NCBI GenBank assembly: GCA_030693535.1
Contig: JAUYAL010000046.1
Span: forward strand, 62,001 to 126,000
Reading direction: 5' to 3'
DNA length: 64,000 bases
Origin: Methylotenera sp.
GTDB lineage: Bacteria; Pseudomonadota; Gammaproteobacteria; Burkholderiales; Methylophilaceae
The notes under the pieces were generated by a model. The model made no database searches. It saw only the letters and a program-made list of their open reading frames with translations, and was not told the origin of the DNA. Within the stretch, counting starts at the first letter, position 1; each line of letters begins with the position of its first letter. This document shows positions 55,245 through 63,739 of the stretch, piece after piece. Made by a program: the position numbers and the translations under genes.

Positions 55245-56678
55245 TTAATTTTCTTCGGGCGTACTCATGCGACTATACAGCGTTGTACGATTTACGTTGA
55301 GCAACTTTGCCGCTTGGCTTAAATTACCGTGCGTAAGTTGCATAGCAGCTTCAATATAAGCTCTTTCCCAAGTTTTAAGCACCTCATCTAAGCTCACATT
55401 CACCTGCCGCTGCAAATGACGTTGCGCTTGGGCTGTCATACCGCTCACATCGTTAAAGTTTAATGGCTCAGAACTCGACCATTGCGGGTCTGGTGCAGAC
55501 AAATCAAATTCTGCAACAAGCTGCGTTGCGTTAAGCGTTTTTCCTGAATATTTTGCAATTAATCTAATCACAATATTTCTAAGCTCACGCACATTACCTG
55601 GAAAGCTATAATCCAGCCAGCGCACTTGCGCCGCCGTATCTAATACAAAAGGCGCTTGGCCAATCTGTTTGGCATAAAACTCAACGAAATGGTCGCGCAA
55701 CAAGTGCTTATCTTCACCTAAATCTCGCACTGGTGGCACATGTACGGCAAACACGCTTAAGCGATGGTATAAATCAGATCTAAATTTTCCCGCTCGCACT
55801 TCTGCACGCAAATCACGATTGGTCGCAGCCACGATTCGCGCCTGACTTTTGCGTGTTTGTGTTTCACCGATACGTTGGTATTCACCGTTCTCTAACACGC
55901 GTAGCAACTTCGCTTGTAACTCTAAAGGCAATTCACCAATCTCATCCAGAAAAAGCGTACCTTCACTGGCATCTTCAAAATACCCCGCATGCGCTGAAGT
56001 AGCGCCAGTAAATGCGCCTTTAGTATGCCCAAATAATATGGATTCAGCCAACAAGGGTGAAATTGCCGCACAATTGATTGACAAATACGGCTGCATTACG
56101 CGTTTACTTGCATAATGAAAGCTGCCTGCAACTAGCTCTTTTCCACTTCCCGACTCACCTTCAATCAATACAGGAAAAGGTGAATCTGCAAATTGTGTAA
56201 TCTGCATACGTAAGGCTTGCATAGGTAAACTATTACCCAACAAACCGTCATGCTCTTGCTCAGCTTTGATTTCATTCAGCTCAACATCTTGCACTTTGAG
56301 CGATTTTAGCAACATGTCTTTTAATTTTTCAACATCACAAGGCTTGGCAATAAAATCTACCGCGCCCAGCGATAATGCACGCTTCACATTCACATCATCA
56401 CTTTGGCCAGACAGTACATGTATCTTGATAGTTGGGGAATGTGCTAAAAGGGCACTAACCACTTTAAAGCCTTCTTCAGGCGTGTGAGGTGAAGGTGGCA
56501 AACCAAGATCAACTAGTGCCAAGGCTGGCGGACTGTCCAACTGCAGAAGCAAGCTTTTTAATTGCGTATGTGATTCAGCAACACTGACTTCAAAATACTT
56601 GCTCAAAACAAAATGTAAGGTATCTGTGATGAGTGGATCATCATCAACAATCATTAATACAGGACGCAATGCCGCCAT
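55245..56678 (-). CDS. Sigma-54-dependent response regulator (PrsR-like)
   Basis: The 477-residue protein has a receiver domain about 1-125 (DDD acidic pocket, LVDLGLPPSPHTPEEG phospho-Asp region), an AAA+ sigma-54 activation domain about 145-380 (GESGSGKELVAG, GAFTGA loop, DEIGELPLELQAKLLR) and a Fis-type HTH at the end (GNLSQAAKLLNVNRTTLYSRM). The receiver resembles regulators of the PEP-CTERM PrsR group. No histidine kinase is adjacent. It is first in the pilus locus and probably regulates it, by position. GAFTGA is intact, so sigma-54 contact is expected. Confidence 0.88.
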   Translation of the reverse strand: MAALRPVLMIVDDDPLITDTLHFVLSKYFEVSVAESHTQLKSLLLQLDSPPALALVDLGLPPSPHTPEEGFKVVSALLAHSPTIKIHVLSGQSDDVNVKRALSLGAVDFIAKPCDVEKLKDMLLKSLKVQDVELNEIKAEQEHDGLLGNSLPMQALRMQITQFADSPFPVLIEGESGSGKELVAGSFHYASKRVMQPYLSINCAAISPLLAESILFGHTKGAFTGATSAHAGYFEDASEGTLFLDEIGELPLELQAKLLRVLENGEYQRIGETQTRKSQARIVAATNRDLRAEVRAGKFRSDLYHRLSVFAVHVPPVRDLGEDKHLLRDHFVEFYAKQIGQAPFVLDTAAQVRWLDYSFPGNVRELRNIVIRLIAKYSGKTLNATQLVAEFDLSAPDPQWSSSEPLNFNDVSGMTAQAQRHLQRQVNVSLDEVLKTWERAYIEAAMQLTHGNLSQAAKLLNVNRTTLYSRMSTPEEN

Positions 56679-56772
56679 TCGTAAACCCTTTTTTATTAGA
56701 TAACTACAGCCATGAGTGTCACTATAGCTGTAAAGAGTATTTGTATCAATATGTTTGCCTAAATCACAAAAA

Positions 56773-56800
56773 CGCCCGCATAAACTGAATTATGTGGGCG
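56773..56800 (-). terminator. Hairpin terminator (minus strand) upstream of the response regulator
   Basis: A 10-bp stem, CGCCCGCATA / TATGTGGGCG with one G:T pair, read on the minus strand is followed by TTTTTGTGATTT. It would end transcription coming from the cbpA-cbpM side, now separated from it by the IS3 remnant. Confidence 0.6.
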
Positions 56801-56814
56801 TCATTAAGCTATCG

Positions 56815-57353
56815 ATTGCACCCAACTTGCTCAATTGCCAATTTAGCCCAAGCACACCCAATCAGGTATGGGTCGCTGTTATTACCCAGATTCCAACCGA
56901 TGAAGGTTGGCTTTATCTTGCAGTAGTTAAAGATTGTCATACTTGTGAGATTGTTGGCTGGGTCATAGCCTAGCGAATAACAAAAACACTCGTATGTGAT
57001 GCGCTACGTGCCACTTAGTGGAGCAAGAAGCCAGGTGCTGATCTCATGCATCATTCAGCTAGTAATGCTCAAAAGCTTATCGCGCATTGCAAGCCGGTTA
57101 CAAAATGCAAACATCATTGAGCCGTAAAGGCGACTGTTGGGATAATGCGCCAATGGAAAGTTTCTTCGGAACGTTGAAGACTGAATGCTTACGTCATTAC
57201 AAATTTAAAACTAGAGATGAAGCCAAGCGTGTGATGTTTGAATATATTGAGGTGCTTTACAATCGTATTCGCAGACATGCAAAAATAAACAAACTTGCAC
57301 TGCTACTAAATCTGGTCGTAACTCAGTATTGTTTAAGCAAATTGTTTGCGATT
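56815..57353 (+). pseudogene. Degenerate IS3-family transposase (OrfB)
   Basis: Fragments align with IS3-group OrfB in several frames: NLLNCQFSPSTPNQVWVAV.. and IPTDEGWLYLAVVKDCHTCEIVGW; then LVCDALRA and KKPGADLMHHS; then LQAGYKMQTSLSRKGDCWDNAPMESFFGTLKTE and YNRIRRHAKIN. The first DDE Asp region reads WVAVITQ instead of the usual WVTDITY, and the second (HHSDRGSQY) is destroyed. Stops and frameshifts interrupt it. The right end abuts the stop codon of cbpM. It is inactive. Confidence 0.85.
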
Positions 57354-57647
57354 TTATTTATTCAGTCTAGATATCTCGTCAAGTAAATCAAGCACCATCG
57401 CAACACCTGGTGTATTAATTTCAAGATCACGGGATAATCTTAATGCCTTTTTAGTGCGTTGAAGTGCATCTCCACTAAAACGCCAGCTATCAGGAGAATT
57501 GCCTTGAGGGGCTAGAATCCCTTCATAAACCCATGCAACTATAAGTTCAGTTTCAGCATTTGTAGCATGACAGAGTTCTGAAATTGACAGATGAATTTCA
57601 TTTTCAACAATAGTGCTTTCTATGATCTCTATATTAGTGATACTCAT
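57354..57647 (-). CDS. cbpM: Chaperone modulator CbpM
   Basis: The 97-residue MerR-like helical protein has [30 protein letters not shown]. CbpM binds the J domain of CbpA and inhibits both its co-chaperone and DNA-binding activity. It overlaps the end of cbpA by four bases (ATGA). Its last codons lie next to the IS3 remnant, so a slight C-terminal alteration is possible, though the length is normal. Confidence 0.88.
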   Translation of the reverse strand: MSITNIEIIESTIVENEIHLSISELCHATNAETELIVAWVYEGILAPQGNSPDSWRFSGDALQRTKKALRLSRDLEINTPGVAMVLDLLDEISRLNK

Positions 57648-58588
57648 GATGATCCTTTCATATTCTCTCTGGGATTGAAATCAAAAGCTTTGGCCATTGC
57701 ACGATACGCCTCTTTTTCACCCTCACTTTCTGCTGGAGGTATTGCAATGGTGATGATTACATATAAATCGCCAGGCGTTGCTCCGGGAATTCCTCGACCT
57801 TTTAATCTCAATTTTCGGTCTGATTTTGATCCAGATGGAATTTTAAGCTCAACGGAACCATTTGGTGTTGGTGCGCTAATTGTTGCGCCTAATGCGGCTT
57901 CCCAAGGTGTAACTGGCAAGTTCATATAGACATCTCGGCCTTCAATGCGAAAAAGTGCATGTGGCTTAAACAATATTTCTAGGTATAGATCACCCGCAGG
58001 TCCATTACCAAGACCAGGAGATCCTTGACCACTCAACCGAAGGTGCTGACCAGCATGAATGCCAATTGGAATTACGACATCAAGTACTCGTTCTTGCATA
58101 ATCACTCGACCTTGAGCATCGTGACTAGGCATTTGTAGGGAAATACTTCTTTTAGCCCCATGATAAGCATCACTTAGATCAATCATCACTTTTGCGTGAT
58201 GATCTTGACCTTTGGCGTTCACATTCTGGTTTTGTCTACTTCGTGCATGACGACCAAATAGCGCTTCAAAAAACTCACTTTGATCAGTTGCTGAGTTTGG
58301 ATCAAATCCACTACCGCTGAATTCAAATCCGGAATCCCAGTTAGGGGGTGGGGTGAAATCTTGCCCGTGTTTGGTCTGACTACCTACTTGATCATATGCA
58401 GCGCGTTTTTCGGGGTCTTTCAAAACTGCATAAGCTTCACCAACCTCTTTAAAGCGATCCTCAGCATCAGGCTCTTTGCTCACATCAGGATGAAATTTAC
58501 GAGCAAGCTTGCGGTATGCAACTTTTACTTCATCATCCGTAGCATTCCGTGTAATACCAAGTACTTCGTAGTAATCTTTAAATTTCAT
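57644..58588 (-). CDS. cbpA: Curved-DNA-binding DnaJ-like co-chaperone CbpA
   Basis: The 314-residue protein has a J domain about 1-70 ([32 protein letters not shown], with the HPD motif), a Gly/Phe-containing linker and a DnaJ C-terminal domain about 120-300 ([38 protein letters not shown]). There is no zinc finger, as expected for CbpA. It stimulates DnaK and binds curved DNA in stationary phase. It is translationally coupled to cbpM. Confidence 0.93.
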   Translation of the reverse strand: MKFKDYYEVLGITRNATDDEVKVAYRKLARKFHPDVSKEPDAEDRFKEVGEAYAVLKDPEKRAAYDQVGSQTKHGQDFTPPPNWDSGFEFSGSGFDPNSATDQSEFFEALFGRHARSRQNQNVNAKGQDHHAKVMIDLSDAYHGAKRSISLQMPSHDAQGRVIMQERVLDVVIPIGIHAGQHLRLSGQGSPGLGNGPAGDLYLEILFKPHALFRIEGRDVYMNLPVTPWEAALGATISAPTPNGSVELKIPSGSKSDRKLRLKGRGIPGATPGDLYVIITIAIPPAESEGEKEAYRAMAKAFDFNPRENMKGSS

Positions 58589-59501
58589 TTGCAGACCTAT
58601 CGCTATTCATAAGAGTCACTTTTAAGATATACACCTAGTGATGGATTATCACAATGATAAATGTAAAATACTTACAAGTAAGATTAAGTTTTAAATGGAA
58701 ATATTGTCTAGATTGCTATATGAAACCATTAAAGATGACTGTCAGCATCGGGTCGTATGCGCCAAATCCCAGTGACCGTTATGAAGAAACGTAGTTTCTT
58801 CGAGTTTCAAACGACGAATTTGTGTTGGTATATTAATTAGATATGGGAACAGTCTCAACTTAATGATGAGTGTTGAATTCTTACTTGCCATGCACTAGCA
58901 CGCTTGCGAAAGGCCGCCATTAACTTCTCCAAAAAGGACAAGAGAAGGACAAACAGCATAATCTGAGGGTGAAATGTGGTGCCCAAGACGATGGCACTGA
59001 GCACTGGGTTCAAATTATTAAGCTTGGCTAAATTGAAAAACGAACTATGTAAGCTCTCTAATTAAGCTCGAATGTCAGGAGTAGTTTCAAAGCTTACGGT
59101 CGCATGTGAAGCCTCTACTTCCGGAGTCGACCCCAAGCTGCCAGTTTAAAGATAATCTCTCTGATGTAGTTTTATTAAAGCTAAAACAGCGATACTAGCC
59201 TTTCTTGTCGTGTATTGAACCCCATAAGTGGCAAATGCAATAAACCAGACAATCTCAGGCTTATTAGATTTTTTCAATAGTACTGTTTGGTAATTTATTT
59301 TTCCACGAAGCAATACTATCTATTCATTCAATTACTATTTGCATCTGTAGATCAACCGGCATACTGGTCAGGCTTGGTTTACTCTTGAACTAAACCAAGC
59401 CGTAGGGCTAACGAACAAATAGACAAGTTACCACACCGGCGAGAAATTCAGACAGAAGTAACTCGTGTCATGAAATAGAATTTGGTAACGGACTTGCAGC
59501 T
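58589..59501. other. Gene-free 0.9-kb stretch with AGGACA direct repeat and one hairpin
   Basis: I see no convincing gene on either strand. It holds two AGGACA units (58935-58940, 58946-58951) with an 11-base period, matching the pair beside the tRNA at 63.5 kb. It also holds a perfect 11-bp hairpin at 59371-59401 (GGCTTGGTTTA / TAAACCAAGCC) without a T-run. The rest has the look of decayed, previously mobile DNA. Confidence 0.45.
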
Positions 59502-60905
59502 TTATCTAGGCACGTAAAAAACAGAGTTTTCCATTACTTCACTCTCACTACCAAGCTCTTCAATTTCAAACTGTATTGGATGAGTGCCGCTTCTGACTGA
59601 ACCGTCACGCATCTGTAAGCTAACCGCTACCAATCTCTCACTAGTAGCATCTACCGTAAACTCATTATTCGATATCAGCGATATCCCTTTTAATCCCTTT
59701 ACTGAAATATGATAGCTATGTGCGACCTCGGTCACATTGGTCACTTGCAGTTGATAGACATTTTCGACATATCCCTCTGGTGTGAGGCGGGACATCACAC
59801 CACGATCTCTAATAACATCCACTTTAAAAGACTCGCGCAAACTTAGCGATACCGCAAACCCAATGCATATTAGCAAGAGTAAGCCGCCATATATCAACAC
59901 ACGAGGGCGCAATATCTTCTTAAGAATCTCGTATTTAGACCAATGATTGCTCATACCATTTAAGGTAGAAAAGCGTATTAGGCCTCGTGGATACTGCACC
60001 TTATCCATTACACTATCACAGGCGTCAATACACAGCCCACAGCTAATACATTCATATTGCAGGCCATCACGTATATCAATGCCAACAGGGCAAACCTGCA
60101 CACAAAAACTGCAATCAATACAATCACCCAAGCCATTTTCCTTGGCGTTTACGCTGCGCGAACGACCGTTGCGTGGCTCGCCTCGCACTTCGTCATAGGT
60201 AACAATTAAGGTGTCTTGATCAAACATTACACTTTGAAAACGTGCGTAGGGACACATATGTTTGCAGACCATTTCACGTAAAAAGCCGGCATTGCCATAT
60301 GTTGCTAAGGCATAAAAACATATCCAAAATGTTTCCCACGGCCCCAAACTGAACTGCATAATGCCGTGAAATAACTCACGTATTGGTGCAAAGTAGCCAA
60401 GAAAGGTAAAGCCAGTACATATAGAGAAGCTAATCCACACCAAGTGTTTCAAGCTCTTTTTATATATGGTGTTGATACTTAACTTATTGTTATCCAACTT
60501 GATACGGGCGGCTCTATCCCCTTCAATCTTGCGTTCAATCCACAGAAATATCTTGGTATACACTGATTGCGGACATGAAAAACCACACCACAACCTTCCT
60601 GCAACCGTAGTAAGTAAAAATAAGGCTAAGGCAGAGATAATTAAGATTACAGCAAGGTATATTAGGTCTTGCGGATATAGTACCAACCCAAAAATATAGA
60701 ATCTATGAGTGTCTATATCCAACAAAACTGCCTGCCTTACCCCAAGCTGTAGCCACGGCAAACCATAGAACACAATTTGCGTAACCCAGACCATAATCCA
60801 ACGCCAATTAGTAAAATAGCCAGACGTGCTGCGCGGGTAAATCTTGTTTTGTGTCACATTGGTAATCGGTATGACTTTTTTAGGTGTTTTTTGTTGAATC
60901 GACAT
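59502..60905 (-). CDS. ccoG: Cytochrome c oxidase accessory protein CcoG (FixG/RdxA)
   Basis: The 467-residue protein has about five hydrophobic helices (WCGFSCPQSVYTK after helix 2). Two 4Fe-4S motifs lie about 260-300: CIDCSFCVQVCP and CISCGLCIDACD. A C-terminal Ig-like domain follows (YQLQVTNVTEVAHSYHISVKG). CcoG reduces copper during assembly of cbb3 oxidase. No ccoNOP or ccoI is in the window. AAGGA precedes the ATG. Confidence 0.95.
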   Translation of the reverse strand: MSIQQKTPKKVIPITNVTQNKIYPRSTSGYFTNWRWIMVWVTQIVFYGLPWLQLGVRQAVLLDIDTHRFYIFGLVLYPQDLIYLAVILIISALALFLLTTVAGRLWCGFSCPQSVYTKIFLWIERKIEGDRAARIKLDNNKLSINTIYKKSLKHLVWISFSICTGFTFLGYFAPIRELFHGIMQFSLGPWETFWICFYALATYGNAGFLREMVCKHMCPYARFQSVMFDQDTLIVTYDEVRGEPRNGRSRSVNAKENGLGDCIDCSFCVQVCPVGIDIRDGLQYECISCGLCIDACDSVMDKVQYPRGLIRFSTLNGMSNHWSKYEILKKILRPRVLIYGGLLLLICIGFAVSLSLRESFKVDVIRDRGVMSRLTPEGYVENVYQLQVTNVTEVAHSYHISVKGLKGISLISNNEFTVDATSERLVAVSLQMRDGSVRSGTHPIQFEIEELGSESEVMENSVFYVPR

Positions 60906-60940
60906 ATGAGTTCCTTGCTAACAATAGCGTTAATGACGGC

Positions 60941-60954
60941 TTGATCTTGTTCAA
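60941..60954. promoter_or_regulatory. FNR/Anr-like site upstream of ccoG
   Basis: TTGATCTTGTTCAA matches the TTGAT-N4-ATCAA consensus at 9 of 10 positions. It lies 36 bases before the ccoG start codon. That is close for class II activation, since the start point would fall at the start codon, so function is uncertain. Confidence 0.3.
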
Positions 60955-60975
60955 TGAATTTTTGTCCTGCGCTGA

Positions 60976-61338
60976 CTAAAGCGGCGCCTTGAGTGGATGC
61001 GAATAGGACTTCTGGTAATACACTGTAAAAGTATTTAAGGTATTAAATGCGGCTTGTGCATCTTGCCCTGCTTTGAGCAAGAAACTATCAAAGCCGCACC
61101 TTGCCAAATAGTGACCGTAGCCTTTATCCCAACACTGACCAATGTATGCCAGCATGCCATGTGGAATTGCAACGCGCAGCATAGGCGTATGGCGCTGGAT
61201 ATACAGGCCATTTTGCAGTCGTAGAACTCTAAACTCGTCTTCGGTCAATTTTCCAGCAAGAAACCACTGCGTCTGATCCTTGAACTGAGCGACGCGCTGC
61301 CCCACCATTTTCCGGTCTATCTCATCGTAGATATACAT
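60976..61338 (-). pseudogene. CysI-DUF934 deletion fusion (sulfite reductase remnant)
   Basis: The 120-codon frame starts at ATG 61338 with AAGGTG upstream. Residues about 1-75 match the N-terminus of the NirB/CysI hemoprotein (YDEIDRKMVGQRVAQFKDQT, LAGKLTEDEFRVLRLQNGLY, then WDKGYGHY). The rest matches the C-terminus of the DUF934 protein that normally follows cysI (LARCGFDSFLLKAGQD, FTVYYQ). All siroheme and 4Fe-4S binding residues are missing. An internal deletion of roughly 2 kb fused the two genes. The frame is open, so a protein could still be made, but not a reductase. Confidence 0.65.
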
Positions 61339-61488
61339 ATCGTCACCTTCATTTCTTTGGTCAATCAATGATTGCCAAACAAGTTTTTTCGTGACTAAGA
61401 TTAATGGTTTACAAGAAAATAGAACAGAATCAGATACTCAAATAAAAAGCATATCAGATGAAAATAGATACGCTTATTTGAAAAGAAG

Positions 61489-62907
61489 TTATGTAGCTAG
61501 ACCTCTAACAATAGCGCCTAGCGTTACCAGCGAGGCTTCAATACTTGCATCACAAATATGCCCATAATTTAAGCGAATATAATCAGTAAATCCTCTTTGC
61601 GCAGAAAATATAGGCCCGGGTGCAATGCTAATGCCATTGGCGAGCGCTAGATGGTGAATATCTAATGCATTAACACCATCAGGTAATTTTACCCATAAAA
61701 AATAACCACCCTGCGGTATAGTCAAACGTGTACCTTCAGGAAAATGTCGTTCAATGGCAGCGACGAATTTAATCTGATTGACTAAAAGCGTATGACGTAA
61801 ATTACGTAGGTGCTTGTCATAACCACCTTTTTGCAGATATTTTCCCAACGCCACCTGCGCCGGTACTGATGCTGAAAGCGTAGTGGTTAACTTCAGGCGC
61901 TGTATCGCTTTTGCATAGCGGCCAGGAGCAACCCAGCCGATGCGATAACCAGGCGCAAGGCATTTTGAAAATGAAGAGCAATGCATTACTAGACCTTCTG
62001 TATCAAAAGCTTTTGCAGGCGTGGGTCGTTTATCACCAAAATAGAGTTCTCCATACACATCATCTTCGATCAATGGCACTTGATATTTAGTCAACAACGC
62101 AACGAGTGCTTTCTTTTTTTCATCAGAAAGCAAGCTGCCTAATGGATTCTGAAAGTTCGTCATTAACCAACAAGCTTTGGGCTTATGACGCTGGATTGCT
62201 TTTTCCATGGCGATAAGGTCAACGCCATCTCTGGGGTGGCTTGGCACCTCCACTGCCTGCAAGCCGATACGCTCAATTGATTGTAGCACCGCGTAGAAAG
62301 TTGGCGACTCAATCAGCACTGTATCACCAGGTCGCGTAACAGCCATTAAGCAAAGGTTCAGCGCTTCAAGCGCACCATTTGTCACAATAATTTCATCCGT
62401 GGCAATATGTAAGCCATCTATCATGTAACGTAGCGCTATCTGGCGACGAAGATTTGGATCACCAGGACTTAGATTATCTACACTCGCCCAAGGATCCATA
62501 GTTTTTACACTGGCAGCCATCGTGCGCGCCAGATTTGCTAAAGGAAATAATAAAGGACTTGGAAATGCTGAGCCTAAAGGCACAACATTTTTTGCACGTA
62601 TCGATTCAAGTACCTCGAAAACAAGCTCGCTAACATCTACCTGCGTAAGTGATTCACTCTCCTGTAACATTGGCTCTGGAGAAGTCGGTATACTAACTAC
62701 TCCACCTGTAACAAAATATCCAGAACGCTCACGCGCACTGATAATACCTTTAGCCTCTAGCAGGTAGTAAGCTTGAAATACTGTAGAGGGACTAACATTG
62801 TGGCTTGCACTGGCTTGACGCACTGAAGGAAGTTTATCTCCACGGCAAAGCACCCCTTCTTGAATGGACTGAGCTATAGCGTTGGCAAGTCGTTCGTAGA
62901 GCTTCAT
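61489..62907 (-). CDS. MocR-type regulator (GntR HTH fused to aminotransferase-like domain)
   Basis: The 472-residue protein starts at ATG 62907; a GTG at 62931 is possible. A winged-helix GntR domain covers about 1-70 (YERLANAIAQSIQEGVLCRGDKLPSVRQ). A fold-type I PLP domain covers about 105-470, with the PLP lysine in SSFSKCLAPGYRIGW and NFQNPLGSLLSDEKKK earlier. MocR proteins use the PLP domain as a sensor for amines or vitamins; some members act as aminotransferases. Target genes are not evident. Confidence 0.9.
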   Translation of the reverse strand: MKLYERLANAIAQSIQEGVLCRGDKLPSVRQASASHNVSPSTVFQAYYLLEAKGIISARERSGYFVTGGVVSIPTSPEPMLQESESLTQVDVSELVFEVLESIRAKNVVPLGSAFPSPLLFPLANLARTMAASVKTMDPWASVDNLSPGDPNLRRQIALRYMIDGLHIATDEIIVTNGALEALNLCLMAVTRPGDTVLIESPTFYAVLQSIERIGLQAVEVPSHPRDGVDLIAMEKAIQRHKPKACWLMTNFQNPLGSLLSDEKKKALVALLTKYQVPLIEDDVYGELYFGDKRPTPAKAFDTEGLVMHCSSFSKCLAPGYRIGWVAPGRYAKAIQRLKLTTTLSASVPAQVALGKYLQKGGYDKHLRNLRHTLLVNQIKFVAAIERHFPEGTRLTIPQGGYFLWVKLPDGVNALDIHHLALANGISIAPGPIFSAQRGFTDYIRLNYGHICDASIEASLVTLGAIVRGLAT

Positions 62908-63377
62908 TGGGAAAGTGGCTGTTAATAACACATTATTCTGACACGAATCTAGCTGTAACTTAACTTTTTAAGCAGATAAGTATCACTATACTAGCCCAGC
63001 TTAAATCCCGATTATTAATGAGCCTAATTAAGATTAGGTAGAATTGCTAAATTTTCATTTAAATTAGATTACTACTTACATAGAATGCAGTTGAATACAG
63101 TCGACTTAAAACACTATTAAATGTTACTTTAGGAACTCAATACCAGTCATTTGCTCATGATTGGCGACAGACAGTTATGGTCCTGATTCTGCCCTCAAAT
63201 CATAAGATTTCGATGACCGTTTTTGCTGATTGCTGAAGTAGCCGGGTGAAATCTAAACGGCAGCTTCATCTCGCATAGTCGACGTTAAGTGAAAGTTTTA
63301 AGTGCCTAAAGTGTAAAGGGTTGGGTAGGCTATCTTCATAAAAGTGCCCAGCTCTATCCCTTGAAGATATAAATGAA
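62908..63377. other. Gene-free stretch before tRNA-like gene
   Basis: About 470 bases without a convincing frame or RNA on either strand. The sequence is AT-rich close to the MocR gene and more mixed from 63130 on, resembling decayed DNA. No attachment core is identifiable. Confidence 0.35.
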
Positions 63378-63408
63378 AAAGGCTGAAACCATTACGGAAT
63401 CAGCCTTT
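63378..63408 (-). terminator. Terminator of the tRNA-His-like gene
   Basis: A 9-bp stem, AAAGGCTGA / TCAGCCTTT (63378-63386 with 63400-63408), read on the minus strand is followed by TTTTTCATTT. It lies just downstream of the tRNA-like gene on the same strand. Confidence 0.65.
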
Positions 63409-63416
63409 CTATTTGC

Positions 63417-63485
63417 TGGGGTGGCTGATGGGGCTCGAACCCACGACAACAGGAATCACAATCCTCTTGCAACTGAGCAAACCAC
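63417..63485 (-). tRNA. Degenerate tRNA-His(GTG) / tRNA-His pseudogene
   Basis: The minus strand from the anticodon stem on matches bacterial tRNA-His: GGATTGTGATTCC (anticodon GTG), GTTGTCGTGGGTTCGAGCCC T-arm, ATCAGCCACC acceptor, and encoded CCA. The 5' half is short and altered: GTGGTTTGCTCAGTTGCAAGAG instead of the expected GTGGCTGTAGCTCAGTTGGTAGAG plus several bases. The total is about 69 rather than 76-77 bases, and the D-stem and anticodon stem would share bases. Probably non-functional, or an attachment-site copy of the true gene. A terminator follows it. Confidence 0.6.
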
Positions 63486-63522
63486 CGCTACGCCAAGGTC
63501 TCGACTTAGTAGATATTCTGCT

Positions 63523-63565
63523 TGTCCTTACTCAAAAGGACAAAAATAGGACAAGATACTGTCCT
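63523..63565. repeat. Cluster of four TGTCCT/AGGACA half-sites
   Basis: TGTCCT at 63523-63528, AGGACA at 63537-63542 and 63548-63553, and TGTCCT at 63560-63565. The two AGGACA copies are 11 bases apart, exactly as at 58935-58951. This may be a recombinase arm-site cluster or a regulator site next to the tRNA-like gene. Confidence 0.55.
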
Positions 63566-63739
63566 CTAATTTCTTAACTGCGATGTGCAGTAAACTTCAT
63601 TGTAGCTTAGTTAATCGTTGCCAGCCAGCTTCGGTCGTCACATATCATAAGTTTAAGAGTAGTCTTCAAACAATTTGTGATTGTATTTTCTAATATGGAC
63701 ATGTTGCGCTGAGCAACTCCCCATGATTAATCACTCGAC

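Noticed and set aside
58694..58774. Short ATG-started frame in the gap between cbpA and ccoG.
   Set aside because: Only 26 codons, with no ribosome-binding site or recognisable pattern.
59371..59401. Perfect 11-bp hairpin downstream of ccoG as a terminator.
   Set aside because: No T-run on either strand; may be a relic of other DNA, so not listed as terminator.
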